NCBI GenBank assembly: GCA_020435995.1 | Contig: JAGQYO010000005.1 | Span: 41,472 to 105,471, forward strand | DNA from: Flavobacteriales bacterium | Lineage (GTDB): Bacteria; Bacteroidota; Bacteroidia; Flavobacteriales_G; Salibacteraceae | DNA: 64,000 nt | Reading direction: 5' to 3' | The notes under the pieces: model-generated | Database searches by the model: none | What the model was told of the DNA's origin: nothing | Seen by the model: only the letters and a program-made list of their open reading frames with translations | Translations under genes and position numbers: made by a program | Shown: piece by piece, positions 34,055-43,422 of the stretch | How positions within the stretch are numbered: the first letter of the stretch is position 1 | Layout: every line of letters begins with the position of its first letter

Positions 34055-35500
34055 TCAATACTCAACCACGCGAATGGTATCCATATTCAACCTCACTTGA
34101 AGCCAAGCACCCAGCTTTTCCGACTGCTCCTCTTTGGTTTTATTCTTTATGCTTTTTTTCCACCGTACAAATACGGTTGGAATCGTATCACTCCTTCCAG
34201 CATCGAGGTTATTTTCGATGGTTGCGAAATAACTAGATGCTATTTCGGGATACTGAATTTTCACTTCTCGACGAAGCACATAACCCGGCACAGAATCTCC
34301 ATGAAGGCGTTGTAATTGAGCTGATAAATTTGCAATTTCTTGGGTTTTATCGGCGAGTTGTTTTTTATTCTCGTTATACATCTCCTCTATAATTCCACTC
34401 TTTAGTTCTGATTTTAGCCTTCCGCTAAGATCCTTCTCTATATCTCCTGCGAGGTCTTTGTCCTGCCTGATTTTTAATACCGTATTTTCTAAACCTTCCA
34501 AGGTAAGCCGCTGCACAAGGGCGTCTTTGTCTGCATCAGAAAGGCGATCCCCCATGAGGAACAACTCTATTGAGCTTCCATCAGAATCATATTTTATACG
34601 TGAATTAATAACTGACACGTTTTCTCCTTCAACATAGGTTTCTATAAAGGTATTTGCCTTTTGATTGAAAACCGACTCTTGAATCACGTTCCAAAAAATA
34701 AACCCAGAGGGAATCAAAACGATGGTAATAAAGGTATAAATGTAGTTCTTCACCTTGCGCTCCCGCTCAGGATTTATATAATCTACCTTAGGAAACCCCA
34801 CATACCTGACCACAACCACTGCGCTAAGGCTAATAAAAATTGAGTTGAGCAAAAACAAGTAAAATGCGCCAAAGAAGTAGTTCAAATTACCCGTTGCCAG
34901 CCCATAACCTGCAGTACACAAAGGTGGCATAAGCGCCGTAGCAATGGCTACTCCAGGCACAGCATTGGTCTTTTCCTTCCTCGAACTGGCCATTATTCCC
35001 GCCAATCCGCCGAATATGCCTATCAAAGCATCGAGGATTGTTGGGGTAGTTCGAGCTAATAATTCCGAACCTTCATCATGAATAGGTGAAATAAGGAAGT
35101 ACAATGTAGCTGTAGCAACTGAAAACAAAACAGTTAAGCCTAGGTTTTTTAATGATTTCAAAAGAAGTTTGATATCAGTCGTTCCAACCGCTAACCCGAT
35201 ACCTACAATCGGACCCATAAGTGGAGAAATAAGCATGGCACCAATGATCACAGCAGTTGAGTTCACATTTAAACCGATGGATGCGATAAAAATGGAAAAC
35301 ACCAAAATGTAAATATTGTACCCCTTAAATTCAACGTCCTTCTTGATGGCGGCGACAGTACCTTCAATATCCACACCTTCCCGTATATTGAGATAGTGGC
35401 GCATACTCATGGTAAAATCTTGGAACAATTCCCGAAACGATCTACCCTCCGTTTCAGGAGATTCTGAAGGCGTGGAGCCTTGTGTTTGCTCTTCTTGCAT
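34055..35500 (-). CDS. DUF389 membrane protein
   Basis: A 481-aa integral membrane protein of the DUF389 (TIGR00341) family. An acidic cytoplasmic N terminus leads to helices containing the family signature GAMLISPLMGPIVGIGLAVG and then AVPGVAIATALMPPLCTAGYGLA. There are about six helices in residues 60-265, followed by a long soluble C-terminal part with a coiled-coil stretch (LADKTQEIANLSAQLQRL). Function of the family is not established. It converges with the PhoR-like gene, 1 bp apart, and its upstream end overlaps nothing. Confidence 0.9.
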   Translation of the reverse strand: MQEEQTQGSTPSESPETEGRSFRELFQDFTMSMRHYLNIREGVDIEGTVAAIKKDVEFKGYNIYILVFSIFIASIGLNVNSTAVIIGAMLISPLMGPIVGIGLAVGTTDIKLLLKSLKNLGLTVLFSVATATLYFLISPIHDEGSELLARTTPTILDALIGIFGGLAGIMASSRKEKTNAVPGVAIATALMPPLCTAGYGLATGNLNYFFGAFYLFLLNSIFISLSAVVVVRYVGFPKVDYINPERERKVKNYIYTFITIVLIPSGFIFWNVIQESVFNQKANTFIETYVEGENVSVINSRIKYDSDGSSIELFLMGDRLSDADKDALVQRLTLEGLENTVLKIRQDKDLAGDIEKDLSGRLKSELKSGIIEEMYNENKKQLADKTQEIANLSAQLQRLHGDSVPGYVLRREVKIQYPEIASSYFATIENNLDAGRSDTIPTVFVRWKKSIKNKTKEEQSEKLGAWLQVRLNMDTIRVVEY

Positions 35501-35573
35501 GGGTTACCTAGTTTTCTTCAAAATTATTCGATTTTTGAACCACCAAAGTAATTCGCTTTTTTTATTAGATAAA

Positions 35574-36557
35574 ATGAAACTTCGAACTAAATTATCGCTT
35601 CCACCGGCAGCCAAATCCATTGGGCATTTGGATGCCATTGTGATGATTGGAAGTTGTTTTTCCGTCAATATCAGCAAGCGACTTGCTTCGCTTAAGTACT
35701 CGGTTTCGGCTAACCCTTTTGGAATTGTATTCAACCCTATTTCCATTTCACAACAATTAATCGATCTCATTTCACATAGAAGGTTTAAACCAGTTGACCT
35801 GTTCGAACAAAATGGTGTTTGGCATTCTTTTTCACATCACAGCTCATTCGATTCCTTACATGCAGAGGATATGCTAGCCCATATTAACACTTCGATTGAA
35901 GAGGGCCACCAACAACTTTGTAAAGCAAAATTTCTGTTCATCACATTTGGCACATCCTACTACTTCGAACTTCAGAAATCAGGAACTGTGGTCGCAAACT
36001 GTCATAAAACCCCTTCATCAGAGTTTACCAAAAAACGCGCTGAGTTGAATGAGTTGATAGGGCATTTTTCGGCATCGCTTCTTGCTCTCAAAGATTTTAA
36101 TCCAGATATTCAAGTGGTATTTTCTGTGAGCCCCGTACGCCACATTAAAGACGGTATCGTAGAAAATAGCCAATCAAAAGCCATTCTCAACAACCTTTGT
36201 CATTCATTGATTGAAAAATTTAATTTCTGCTCCTATTTCCCAGCTTATGAAATCATGGTGGACGACCTGAGAGACTATCGATTCTACGAATCAGATTTGA
36301 TCCATCCCAATGAAATGGCCATCGAATACATTTGGGACAAATTTGGCCATGTTTATTTTAATGAACCAACAAGACAACTCAATGCTAAAATCCTGAATGT
36401 GCTTTTGGCTGCCGCGCACCGGCCTTTTCATCTAAAAAGCGAAAACCATCAAAAATTTATAAAAAAACAACTCGAAGTAATAAAAGAACTCGAAACATTA
36501 TCCGGGTTAAATTTCGAGGAAGAAAAATCTCAATTTGAATCCCAAATAGCATCATAA
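35574..36557 (+). CDS. GSCFA-domain protein
   Basis: A 327-aa protein with a GSCFA domain. It contains the namesake IGSCFSVNI near residue 25, then NPFGIVFNP, and later LFITFGTSYYFEL and FSVSPVRHIKDG. The family is related in fold to SGNH hydrolases (Ser in GSCF; His in DLIHPNEMA near the end), so esterase-type activity is possible but unproven. The start is ATG 35574; the frame is open to 35409 but there it overlaps the DUF389 start region. A nearly perfect -7 element (GATTTTTG) lies 37 bp upstream. It is followed directly by the MDR gene. Confidence 0.88.
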   Translation: MKLRTKLSLPPAAKSIGHLDAIVMIGSCFSVNISKRLASLKYSVSANPFGIVFNPISISQQLIDLISHRRFKPVDLFEQNGVWHSFSHHSSFDSLHAEDMLAHINTSIEEGHQQLCKAKFLFITFGTSYYFELQKSGTVVANCHKTPSSEFTKKRAELNELIGHFSASLLALKDFNPDIQVVFSVSPVRHIKDGIVENSQSKAILNNLCHSLIEKFNFCSYFPAYEIMVDDLRDYRFYESDLIHPNEMAIEYIWDKFGHVYFNEPTRQLNAKILNVLLAAAHRPFHLKSENHQKFIKKQLEVIKELETLSGLNFEEEKSQFESQIAS

Positions 36558-36558
36558 T

Positions 36559-37575
36559 TTGAAAGCAATACAACTAAAAGCATACGGAAATGCGGAAACG
36601 GCTTTCGAGCTAGTAGAAATGAAAAAACCGAAAATTGAACCTCAGGATGTGCTCATCAAAGTATCTTCATTCGGACTCAACTATGCTGATGTGATGGCTC
36701 GGATGGGTATATACAACGATGCGCCACCGTTACCCGCCGTTTTGGGCTATGAATGTGTTGGTATCATCGAAGAAATAGGAAGTGAAGTAAGAGATTTGAA
36801 AGTTGGAGACCGCGTGATGGCCTCCACGCGATTTGGAGCTTATGCTGAATTTGTAAAAACAAATCAAGTAGGTGCTCTCAAAATTCCTGATCAAATAAGT
36901 GATGGCGAAGCCTGCGCTTTGACAGTTCAATACGCTACGGGCTGGTTTTCTGCATTTCAGGCCATTAATATTGAACCTGGCGAACACGTGTTGGTTCATG
37001 CTGCGGCTGGAGGAGTAGGAACAGCTTTGGTTCAGCTCTGTAAAAGTAAGGGTTGTGTGGTTTATGGCACCGCAAGTTCAGAAGAAAAACTCACCTACCT
37101 AAATGATCTTGGTGTGGATTATCCCATCAACTATTCGAAAAAAGACTTTGCAAAGGAAGTTATGAAAATCAGAGGTAAAAAACGACTCGACGTCATCTTT
37201 GATCCCGTAGGTGGTAAGAGCTTTAAAAAGGGAATGAAAATATTGGCCTTTGGTGGACGTATGGTTATTTATGGTGCTTCGTCAAGAGAAGAAAAAGGCC
37301 TTTGGAAATTATTAAAATTAGTTTTTGGATTTGGTTTCCATACGCCAATTGCCAACATTATGAAATCACAAAGTTGGGTTGGGGTCAACATGCTTCGAAT
37401 AGGGGATACCAAACCGGAGCTAATTAGAAAATCAATGTTGGCTTGCCTCAAATTTTACAATGACGGAATTGCCAAACCACACATCGGAGGCATTTTCAAG
37501 GCCAATGAAATCGCATCTGCTCACGCCCTGTTGGCCAGCCGAAAGAGCATTGGGAAAATTGTGGTAGAGTGGTAA
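36559..37575 (+). CDS. MDR-family zinc-independent quinone-reductase-like enzyme
   Basis: A 338-aa medium-chain dehydrogenase/reductase. The N-terminal domain contains GLNYADVMARMGIYNDAPPLPAVLGYECVG, and the NADPH fold has VLVHAAAGGVGTALVQLCKSKG. The catalytic-zinc Cys/His ligands of alcohol dehydrogenases are absent, as in the quinone oxidoreductase/VAT-1 group. It starts at TTG 36559, 1 bp after the GSCFA gene stop, so the two form an operon. The substrate is not evident from sequence. Confidence 0.9.
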   Translation: MKAIQLKAYGNAETAFELVEMKKPKIEPQDVLIKVSSFGLNYADVMARMGIYNDAPPLPAVLGYECVGIIEEIGSEVRDLKVGDRVMASTRFGAYAEFVKTNQVGALKIPDQISDGEACALTVQYATGWFSAFQAINIEPGEHVLVHAAAGGVGTALVQLCKSKGCVVYGTASSEEKLTYLNDLGVDYPINYSKKDFAKEVMKIRGKKRLDVIFDPVGGKSFKKGMKILAFGGRMVIYGASSREEKGLWKLLKLVFGFGFHTPIANIMKSQSWVGVNMLRIGDTKPELIRKSMLACLKFYNDGIAKPHIGGIFKANEIASAHALLASRKSIGKIVVEW

Positions 37576-37656
37576 TTGAAAATGTCCCTCCAAGAGTCTT
37601 TTTACCGCCAATCCTGATAATCCCAATTATATCTTCCTCCTCTTAGGGAGGTTCAT

Positions 37657-37664
37657 TAGCTTTG
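37657..37664 (+). promoter_or_regulatory. -7 promoter element of thiL
   Basis: TAGCTTTG, a perfect TAnnTTTG, lies 20 bp before the thiL ATG, so the 5' leader would be only about 13 nt. This leaves no room for a TPP riboswitch. Confidence 0.6.
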
Positions 37665-37683
37665 CGGCCCAAAAATTACATTT

Positions 37684-38727
37684 ATGTTATCTGAGTCTTT
37701 AGATCGCACTGAGCTCGAATCTCTTGGAGAATTTGGCCTCATTGAGCACCTTACCAAAAACATTGAATTGCACCAAAAATCGAGCATCAAAGGAGTTGGT
37801 GACGATGCCGCTGTGGTTGATGCGGGCGACCATTATAAACTCGTAAGCACCGATATGCTTATGGAAGGGATACATTTTGACTTATCTTATGTACCTCTCA
37901 AACACCTTGGATACAAAGCCGTAACGGTAAACCTATCCGATATATATGCCATGAACGGCAAGCCTGAACAAATTACAGTTTCTGTTGCCGTAAGCAACAG
38001 GTTTTCTGTAGAGGCTTTGGATGAATTTTACGAAGGAGTTTATCTTGCTTGCGAAGCCTACCAAGTGGATTTGGTGGGTGGCGATACCTCTGCCTCTATT
38101 ACGGGAATGTGCATTTCTGTAACGGCTATCGGAACGGTAGGCAAAGAAGATGTAGTATATCGCTCCGGTGCCCAAGAAAATGATTTAATATGTGTGAGTG
38201 GAGACTTAGGTGCTGCTTATGCAGGGCTTCAACTTCTCGAACGCGAGAAGAAAATATTTCAAGAAGATTCAAACGTGCAGCCCGACTTGGAAGGAAAGGA
38301 TTACGTATTAGAAAGGCAACTGAAGCCAGAAGCTCGAAAAATTGTAATTGATCTTTTGAAAGAAAAAAAAGTCAGGCCAACTTCTATGATTGACGTTTCG
38401 GATGGACTGGCCTCTGAACTCCTTCATATCTCTAGACAATCGGATTGTGGAACAGCGGTCTACGAAGAAAAACTACCTATTGATGCCGCTACTCTAAATG
38501 CCCTCGAAGAACTTGGGCTTGACTCAACCATTGCCGCCATAAATGGTGGTGAAGATTACGAGCTCCTATTTACCGTACCGCAAAAAGATTTTGAAGCCGT
38601 GCGAAGTATAGAAGGCATTTCGATTATTGGACACATTACACCCAAAACTTCAGGAAATAATTTAGTAGGACTGGGCGACTCGCTTATCGAGTTGAAAGCA
38701 CAAGGATGGAATGCCTTTAAGGGCTAA
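37684..38727 (+). CDS. thiL: Thiamine-monophosphate kinase
   Basis: A 347-aa enzyme that phosphorylates thiamine monophosphate to thiamine pyrophosphate, the last step of thiamine cofactor synthesis. PurM-like features are IKGVGDDAAVVD, STDMLMEGIHFD, VNLSDIYAMNGKPE, LVGGDTSASITG, MIDVSDGLASEL and NGGEDYELLFT. Length is normal. Other thi genes are not in the window. It is preceded by a -7 motif and ends 11 bp before the convergent hybrid kinase. Confidence 0.97.
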   Translation: MLSESLDRTELESLGEFGLIEHLTKNIELHQKSSIKGVGDDAAVVDAGDHYKLVSTDMLMEGIHFDLSYVPLKHLGYKAVTVNLSDIYAMNGKPEQITVSVAVSNRFSVEALDEFYEGVYLACEAYQVDLVGGDTSASITGMCISVTAIGTVGKEDVVYRSGAQENDLICVSGDLGAAYAGLQLLEREKKIFQEDSNVQPDLEGKDYVLERQLKPEARKIVIDLLKEKKVRPTSMIDVSDGLASELLHISRQSDCGTAVYEEKLPIDAATLNALEELGLDSTIAAINGGEDYELLFTVPQKDFEAVRSIEGISIIGHITPKTSGNNLVGLGDSLIELKAQGWNAFKG

Positions 38728-38737
38728 ACTTGGTCGA

Positions 38738-41623
38738 TTAGTTCTTGTACTGGATCAACTTAGCTAGCAAGGTGGAGGGATCGAAGGGTTTCGAAACATA
38801 GTCGTTCATTCCATGCTGTTCTACCCTGCTTTTTACCTCACCAAGGGTATCAGCCGACATGGCGATTATAGGCAGTTTTGAAAAATACGCTCCATCCAAA
38901 TTGCGAATTGCAGAAGCCGTTTGATACCCATCCATATCAGGCATTTGTAAATCCATGAGCACCACCTGAATATCCTTAGCACCTACTTTTTCAAGGGCCA
39001 AAACTCCCGAATTGGCAATTGAAACCTGGGCCTTCCAATTTAATAAAAACCGCTCCAGCACTTTTTGATTGAACGGATTATCCTCAACAACAAGAATATG
39101 CATTCCGTCTAAATCCTCTTCTTGCTTTTTCACTGCTTCGCTAGCCTCGTTTTCTGGCTCACCGTGTTCAAACCGAAGATCGAAATAGAATGTAGAACCC
39201 TTACCTACCTCGCTTTCCAAACCTAGATGACCGCCTTGCAAGTCGACCAGTTGTTTTGAAATAGCCAGCCCCAGTCCTGTTCCCCCATATTTACGAGTGG
39301 TGTCAGAATCGGCCTGCGAAAAGCTGTTGAATATTAAATCCTGTTTTTCTACCGGAATCCCAATTCCAGTGTCTATTATTTTGAATCGAATTAGCGAATC
39401 ATTCTCAAAAGAATCTTTTAAAATAGCCTTGATTCGAACCTGGCCTTCCTCAGTAAACTTAATCGCATTGGAGAGTAAGTTGAAAATTACCTGATTCAAT
39501 CGGTTATAATCTCCTACAAGCACTTTAGGTATTTGGCTATCCACATCCACCGTTAGTTCAAGGTTCTTGTCCACGGCACTTACCTCAAATATTTTTTTGG
39601 CTTTTTCTAATAAAACCCTTAGGTCGAAATTGGCCTTCTCGAACTGAATATTTCCAGATTCAATTTTATTAATATCCAAAATGTCATTCAAGAGATTGAG
39701 CAGGCTGTCAGCCGAATATTTCAATGGTTCAAGTTGTCCAATTTGATCTTCTCGTGGTTTTTCTTGAAGCAACAGGTTGGTGAATCCTACAATGGCATTT
39801 AATGGCGTTCTTATTTCATGGCTCATAGTAGAAAGGAAGTTCTCTTTTTCTTTGGCTCCTTGGTCGGCCTTTTTCTTAGCCTGCTTTAGCTCCTCTATTT
39901 CATTTTTTCGTGTTGTTACGTCCCTAAACATCCAAATTCGACCAAATATTTCGTCTCCAGTTGATCGAACGGGAGCCGTATAAAATTCATAATGCCGGCC
40001 ATTAATCATGCTCAATTCATCGTGAATGTCAATGATGGGGTGCGTGGTCACTTGCCCATTAAAATTTCGCATGGTTTCTTTTTTGTCGCAAAAAGATGCT
40101 ACCTCGTGCAGTACTTCAAACACATCCGAGCCGAGCTCTAGGTTACCCGTCATACTAAACATATCCAGAAAACGCTTGTTGTGCGAAACGATTTTAAAAT
40201 CTTCGTCGGCAACCAAGAGCCCATCCACCGATGCTTCTTGTTGGGATTGCAACATAGAAAGCGCTCGCTGGAGGTTTTTCCTGGAGTAATATGCCTCTGT
40301 AATGTCACGCGCTGTTCCTACAACAAGCTCAAACTTATCCTGCGTATAATGTGGTTTTTCAAAGAAGTGAAGGATGCGCTTTTGCCCGTTTTTGTGTGCT
40401 ATTTCCATCCTAAACACCCGCTTGCCTTCTCCAGTTTTTGGAATCGCATACAAGTCCTGCCGAGGGGCTTCGTTCATGGGGTGATCCGTAACAATCGTAT
40501 CAATATTAGACACCCATTCTTCTTTGGTGTACCCTGTTATACTTTCTATGTTGCCCGAGGCATAAACCAATTCTCTCGCTCGGTTGTAGGCATAGGTAAA
40601 GCTGTCGCTGTTTTCGAGAAGCAACGATTGCTGCGTTAATGTTTTTGAAAGCTCGTCTCTGCTTTGGGATAACTCATCGTTGTTCTTAGCAATATCACGT
40701 AAATTGAATATAAATACCACAATAATGATAGCGATAATCAAGAAAAATGAGCAAAATATAATGAGTAGTTTGTTTTTTATAGGACCAATAAAATCTTCTT
40801 CAGATACCGAAAAGATTAAGCCATAGCGTTCATCAAATATTCTAAAAGGGCTATAAACAGTAAGAAAAACTACCCCTTGTTGCTTGAGTTGGTGCAATAA
40901 ACTCCCTTCTTGTGAATCGAGGAGCGAATTGATGATCATTTTTTTGTGATACTGAGGAAGTAAGAATTCTCCCACAGCTTTTTCTCCTCTTTCGGCTTCA
41001 ACGAAACCCATGTTCTCAGAGAAAATCATTTTAAATCCCTTTTCGCCGATGAACTGACTGCTCGATTCGTATTTAATGAGGTTTACTACATCGATGAGCG
41101 CCGCCAAATAAACCTTCTTTCTTTTGCCCCAATTTACCGGAATTATAGCCAGCGATTTACTCCCTTTTATATGAATAATCTTGGTAACATTGGTGAACTG
41201 AAGAGGTAGGTCGATGTCCGATAGGTCTCCAAACTCTTCAGATATTCCATTATCCTCTATGCCAATAAAATAAAACCTCGAAGTGTCATATATATAAAGT
41301 GTATCAACAAATTGGCTGTATCGGTTCATCAACCTCTTGAGCCGAAACCTGAGCTTTTTAGAACCATCGTCTTGGGTGTCGAATACATTTTCAAAATGAT
41401 CTACCTCGGCCAAAAAAGGAATCTCACTTCTAAACTCATTAACTTGCTGGTAAACCCGATCTATGGTAATGTCTAATTGGCGATCGAGGTATTCGCTTTT
41501 TGCGTTGATTTGATTGGTGAGAAGAGTGCTGTACAAGAAATAGCTCAATACCAGCAGCCCAATAATAATAATGGGTAGCGAGAAGAAAGTAACGGGACTC
41601 GTTTTGGCGAAATCTTTTAGCAT
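38738..41623 (-). CDS. Hybrid sensor histidine kinase with receiver
   Basis: A 961-aa kinase. Two transmembrane helices (about 14-34 and 286-307) enclose a 250-residue extracytoplasmic sensor. Next come two PAS domains (about 335-450, containing VGTARDITEAY, and 455-575, with WMFRDVTTRK), HisKA with H602 in TMSHEIRTPLNAIVGF, an HATPase_c domain with GTGLGLAISKQL, and a C-terminal receiver (from about 843, LVVEDNPFNQKVL, phosphoacceptor in VVLMDLQMPDMDG). The ligand is unknown. It is a single gene with no adjacent output regulator. Confidence 0.95.
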   Translation of the reverse strand: MLKDFAKTSPVTFFSLPIIIIGLLVLSYFLYSTLLTNQINAKSEYLDRQLDITIDRVYQQVNEFRSEIPFLAEVDHFENVFDTQDDGSKKLRFRLKRLMNRYSQFVDTLYIYDTSRFYFIGIEDNGISEEFGDLSDIDLPLQFTNVTKIIHIKGSKSLAIIPVNWGKRKKVYLAALIDVVNLIKYESSSQFIGEKGFKMIFSENMGFVEAERGEKAVGEFLLPQYHKKMIINSLLDSQEGSLLHQLKQQGVVFLTVYSPFRIFDERYGLIFSVSEEDFIGPIKNKLLIIFCSFFLIIAIIIVVFIFNLRDIAKNNDELSQSRDELSKTLTQQSLLLENSDSFTYAYNRARELVYASGNIESITGYTKEEWVSNIDTIVTDHPMNEAPRQDLYAIPKTGEGKRVFRMEIAHKNGQKRILHFFEKPHYTQDKFELVVGTARDITEAYYSRKNLQRALSMLQSQQEASVDGLLVADEDFKIVSHNKRFLDMFSMTGNLELGSDVFEVLHEVASFCDKKETMRNFNGQVTTHPIIDIHDELSMINGRHYEFYTAPVRSTGDEIFGRIWMFRDVTTRKNEIEELKQAKKKADQGAKEKENFLSTMSHEIRTPLNAIVGFTNLLLQEKPREDQIGQLEPLKYSADSLLNLLNDILDINKIESGNIQFEKANFDLRVLLEKAKKIFEVSAVDKNLELTVDVDSQIPKVLVGDYNRLNQVIFNLLSNAIKFTEEGQVRIKAILKDSFENDSLIRFKIIDTGIGIPVEKQDLIFNSFSQADSDTTRKYGGTGLGLAISKQLVDLQGGHLGLESEVGKGSTFYFDLRFEHGEPENEASEAVKKQEEDLDGMHILVVEDNPFNQKVLERFLLNWKAQVSIANSGVLALEKVGAKDIQVVLMDLQMPDMDGYQTASAIRNLDGAYFSKLPIIAMSADTLGEVKSRVEQHGMNDYVSKPFDPSTLLAKLIQYKN

Positions 41624-41662
41624 AATTCGAAGCGGCTAATTTAAAGCGAAATCTATTCAGTA

Positions 41663-42343
41663 TTAAGAGGCCAAGGCTACGGTACTAATCAGGGGTTTGT
41701 TGTTGGTTTCCAAAAATACCTGCTGCGCGCAGGAGGCCAAGGTTGACCCCGTAGTTATCACATCATCAATGAGTAGAATATTCTTCGACTGAAGGCCCTC
41801 TTTATCGTTGACCTTAAAGATGCTACTCACATTCTGATGCCTTTCAAAATGTCCTTTTTTCGTTTGGGTTTCAGTAGCCTGGGTGCGGATGATGGCACCA
41901 TAATTCACTTCTACCCCAAATTCTTGAGCCAACCCTTCGGCAATAAAATCGCATTGATTATAGCCCCGCAAGAGCTTTTTTGAAGGATGTAAGGGTACCG
42001 GAAGAATCAAATCAATGGATTCGTATGCTGGCGATTTTTGTAGTTCATTCGCCATTAGTTTGCCCAGCTCTACCCCAACTTCTGTATTCCCCTTGTATTT
42101 TAATGCATGAATAAGCTTTTGAACGCGGCTCTTTTTGCGAAAATAAAAACAAGAACTGGCGTGTTTAAACTCCGCCTTGCCCCAAAGCAATTTCATGATA
42201 GGGTTGATTCCCATTGAGGCAAATCCAGTAGCAGGTAGGCTTGATTTGCATTTAGTGCATATACTGCTCTGCTGTTTGTGCAGCGCGTTGCCACAAGCAG
42301 CACATAGGTGTGGATAGATAAGTGAAATTATTTCTTTAATCAC
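41663..42343 (-). CDS. ComF-family phosphoribosyltransferase-like protein
   Basis: A 226-aa ComF/amidophosphoribosyltransferase-like protein. The start is GTG 42343 (VIKEIISLIYPHLCAACGNAL). The frame is open to 42487, but that region belongs to the divergent gene starting at 42396. It has a zinc-finger-like CAACG...CTKC segment and a PRTase domain with LILPVPLHPSKKLLRGYNQ and the PRPP loop ILLIDDVITTGSTL. The family links to DNA uptake and nucleotide metabolism; function here is undefined. Confidence 0.88.
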   Translation of the reverse strand: MIKEIISLIYPHLCAACGNALHKQQSSICTKCKSSLPATGFASMGINPIMKLLWGKAEFKHASSCFYFRKKSRVQKLIHALKYKGNTEVGVELGKLMANELQKSPAYESIDLILPVPLHPSKKLLRGYNQCDFIAEGLAQEFGVEVNYGAIIRTQATETQTKKGHFERHQNVSSIFKVNDKEGLQSKNILLIDDVITTGSTLASCAQQVFLETNNKPLISTVALAS

Positions 42344-42367
42344 AATATAACGTGTAAGCCCAAATGG

Positions 42368-42375
42368 TACTTTTG
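42368..42375 (+). promoter_or_regulatory. -7 promoter element of the coiled-coil protein gene
   Basis: TACTTTTG, a perfect TAnnTTTG, is 21 bp before the ATG at 42396. It lies inside the longest reading frame of the divergent ComF gene, further evidence for that gene's GTG start. Confidence 0.6.
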
Positions 42376-42395
42376 CGAAAATTATTCGTGAAGAT

Positions 42396-43316
42396 ATGGA
42401 AAATACTGAAAGCAAAGAGGTTAAAGACGGTTCAAACAAAAAACTAAATCTCATTCTATTGGTACTCGTTTTATCCGTGGTGGGCAACGGAATATTAGGC
42501 TATATGCTCATGCAAGAGCAACAAACTGTGATGTACCTCACCGGCGAAAACGTTGAGATTACAGACGAACGAGACATCCTCGAAAACGACCTCAAAGCCA
42601 TGCTTGCTCAATACGATTCATTAACCACTGAAAACGATACTATTTCGGCCCAACTGGAAGCCGAAAGAGATAAAGTGAAAGACCTTTTGGCAAAGGTAAA
42701 GAGTTCGAATTGGACCATTTATAAGCTCAAGAAAGAAACTGAAAGCCTTCGTAAAATCATGAAGGGCTTTGTGGTAACCATCGATTCGTTAAATACAGCC
42801 AACATCAAACTCATGGCTGAAAACGAAAACATCAAAGGAGAGTTAGGCCAAGAAAAATCGAAGACAAGTAAGTTGAACGAGGAGAAATCACAATTGGAAG
42901 GCAAGGTGAAAATCGGGCAGAAGCTCCAAGCAGTATTTATTGAAGCCTACGGCCAGTTGGTAAAAGGCAATACGGTACATAAAAGAACAGATAAGGCCAA
43001 AAAAACGGACAAAATAAAATGTTGTTTTACCATTGGGGCCAATGAACTTACCAAACCCGGCAACAAGGATGTTTTTCTGAGAATAATTGACCCAAGCGGT
43101 AAAGTGCTCACCCCCAAGGAAGACAAGGCCAACATGTTCGAGTTTGATGGAGTAAGAGGATTATATTCCGTCAAAAAAGAGGTGATGTACGAAAACAAAG
43201 ACGTAGACGTGTGTATGTATTGGGAGGTTCTTGAAGAATTATCATCTGGAAAATATATCGTTTACGCATATACCGATGGTCACGAAATTGGGGTTACCGA
43301 ATTCACGCTTAAATAA
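42396..43316 (+). CDS. Membrane-anchored coiled-coil protein of unknown function
   Basis: A 306-aa protein. One transmembrane helix (about residues 19-38) follows a charged N terminus, then a long coiled coil (about 50-180, with heptads such as DERDILENDLKAML and LNEEKSQLEGKVKIG). The last about 110 residues form a beta-rich domain with FLRIIDPSGKVL and ELSSGKYIVYAY. It is probably anchored in the inner membrane with the rest in the periplasm or cytoplasm; orientation is not clear. The combination is common in Bacteroidota but has no named role. Confidence 0.65.
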   Translation: MENTESKEVKDGSNKKLNLILLVLVLSVVGNGILGYMLMQEQQTVMYLTGENVEITDERDILENDLKAMLAQYDSLTTENDTISAQLEAERDKVKDLLAKVKSSNWTIYKLKKETESLRKIMKGFVVTIDSLNTANIKLMAENENIKGELGQEKSKTSKLNEEKSQLEGKVKIGQKLQAVFIEAYGQLVKGNTVHKRTDKAKKTDKIKCCFTIGANELTKPGNKDVFLRIIDPSGKVLTPKEDKANMFEFDGVRGLYSVKKEVMYENKDVDVCMYWEVLEELSSGKYIVYAYTDGHEIGVTEFTLK

Positions 43317-43422
43317 TTTTTGTATTTCAATATATTGTTTCTTATCAATATTGATACTTAATGGTTTACATCTGTAAATCATAGCAAATAATTTTATTTT
43401 TATTGGATCAAATCACATTGTT

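Noticed and set aside
35409..35573. Extended N terminus of the GSCFA protein
   Set aside because: It would overlap the start of the divergent DUF389 gene and adds nothing conserved; ATG 35574 is followed by the GSCFA fold.
37576..37683. TPP riboswitch upstream of thiL
   Set aside because: No THI-box core was seen and the -7 element leaves only about 13 nt of leader.
42344..42487. Earlier start for ComF (42487)
   Set aside because: It overlaps the start and promoter of the divergent coiled-coil gene, and the extra residues have no ComF similarity.
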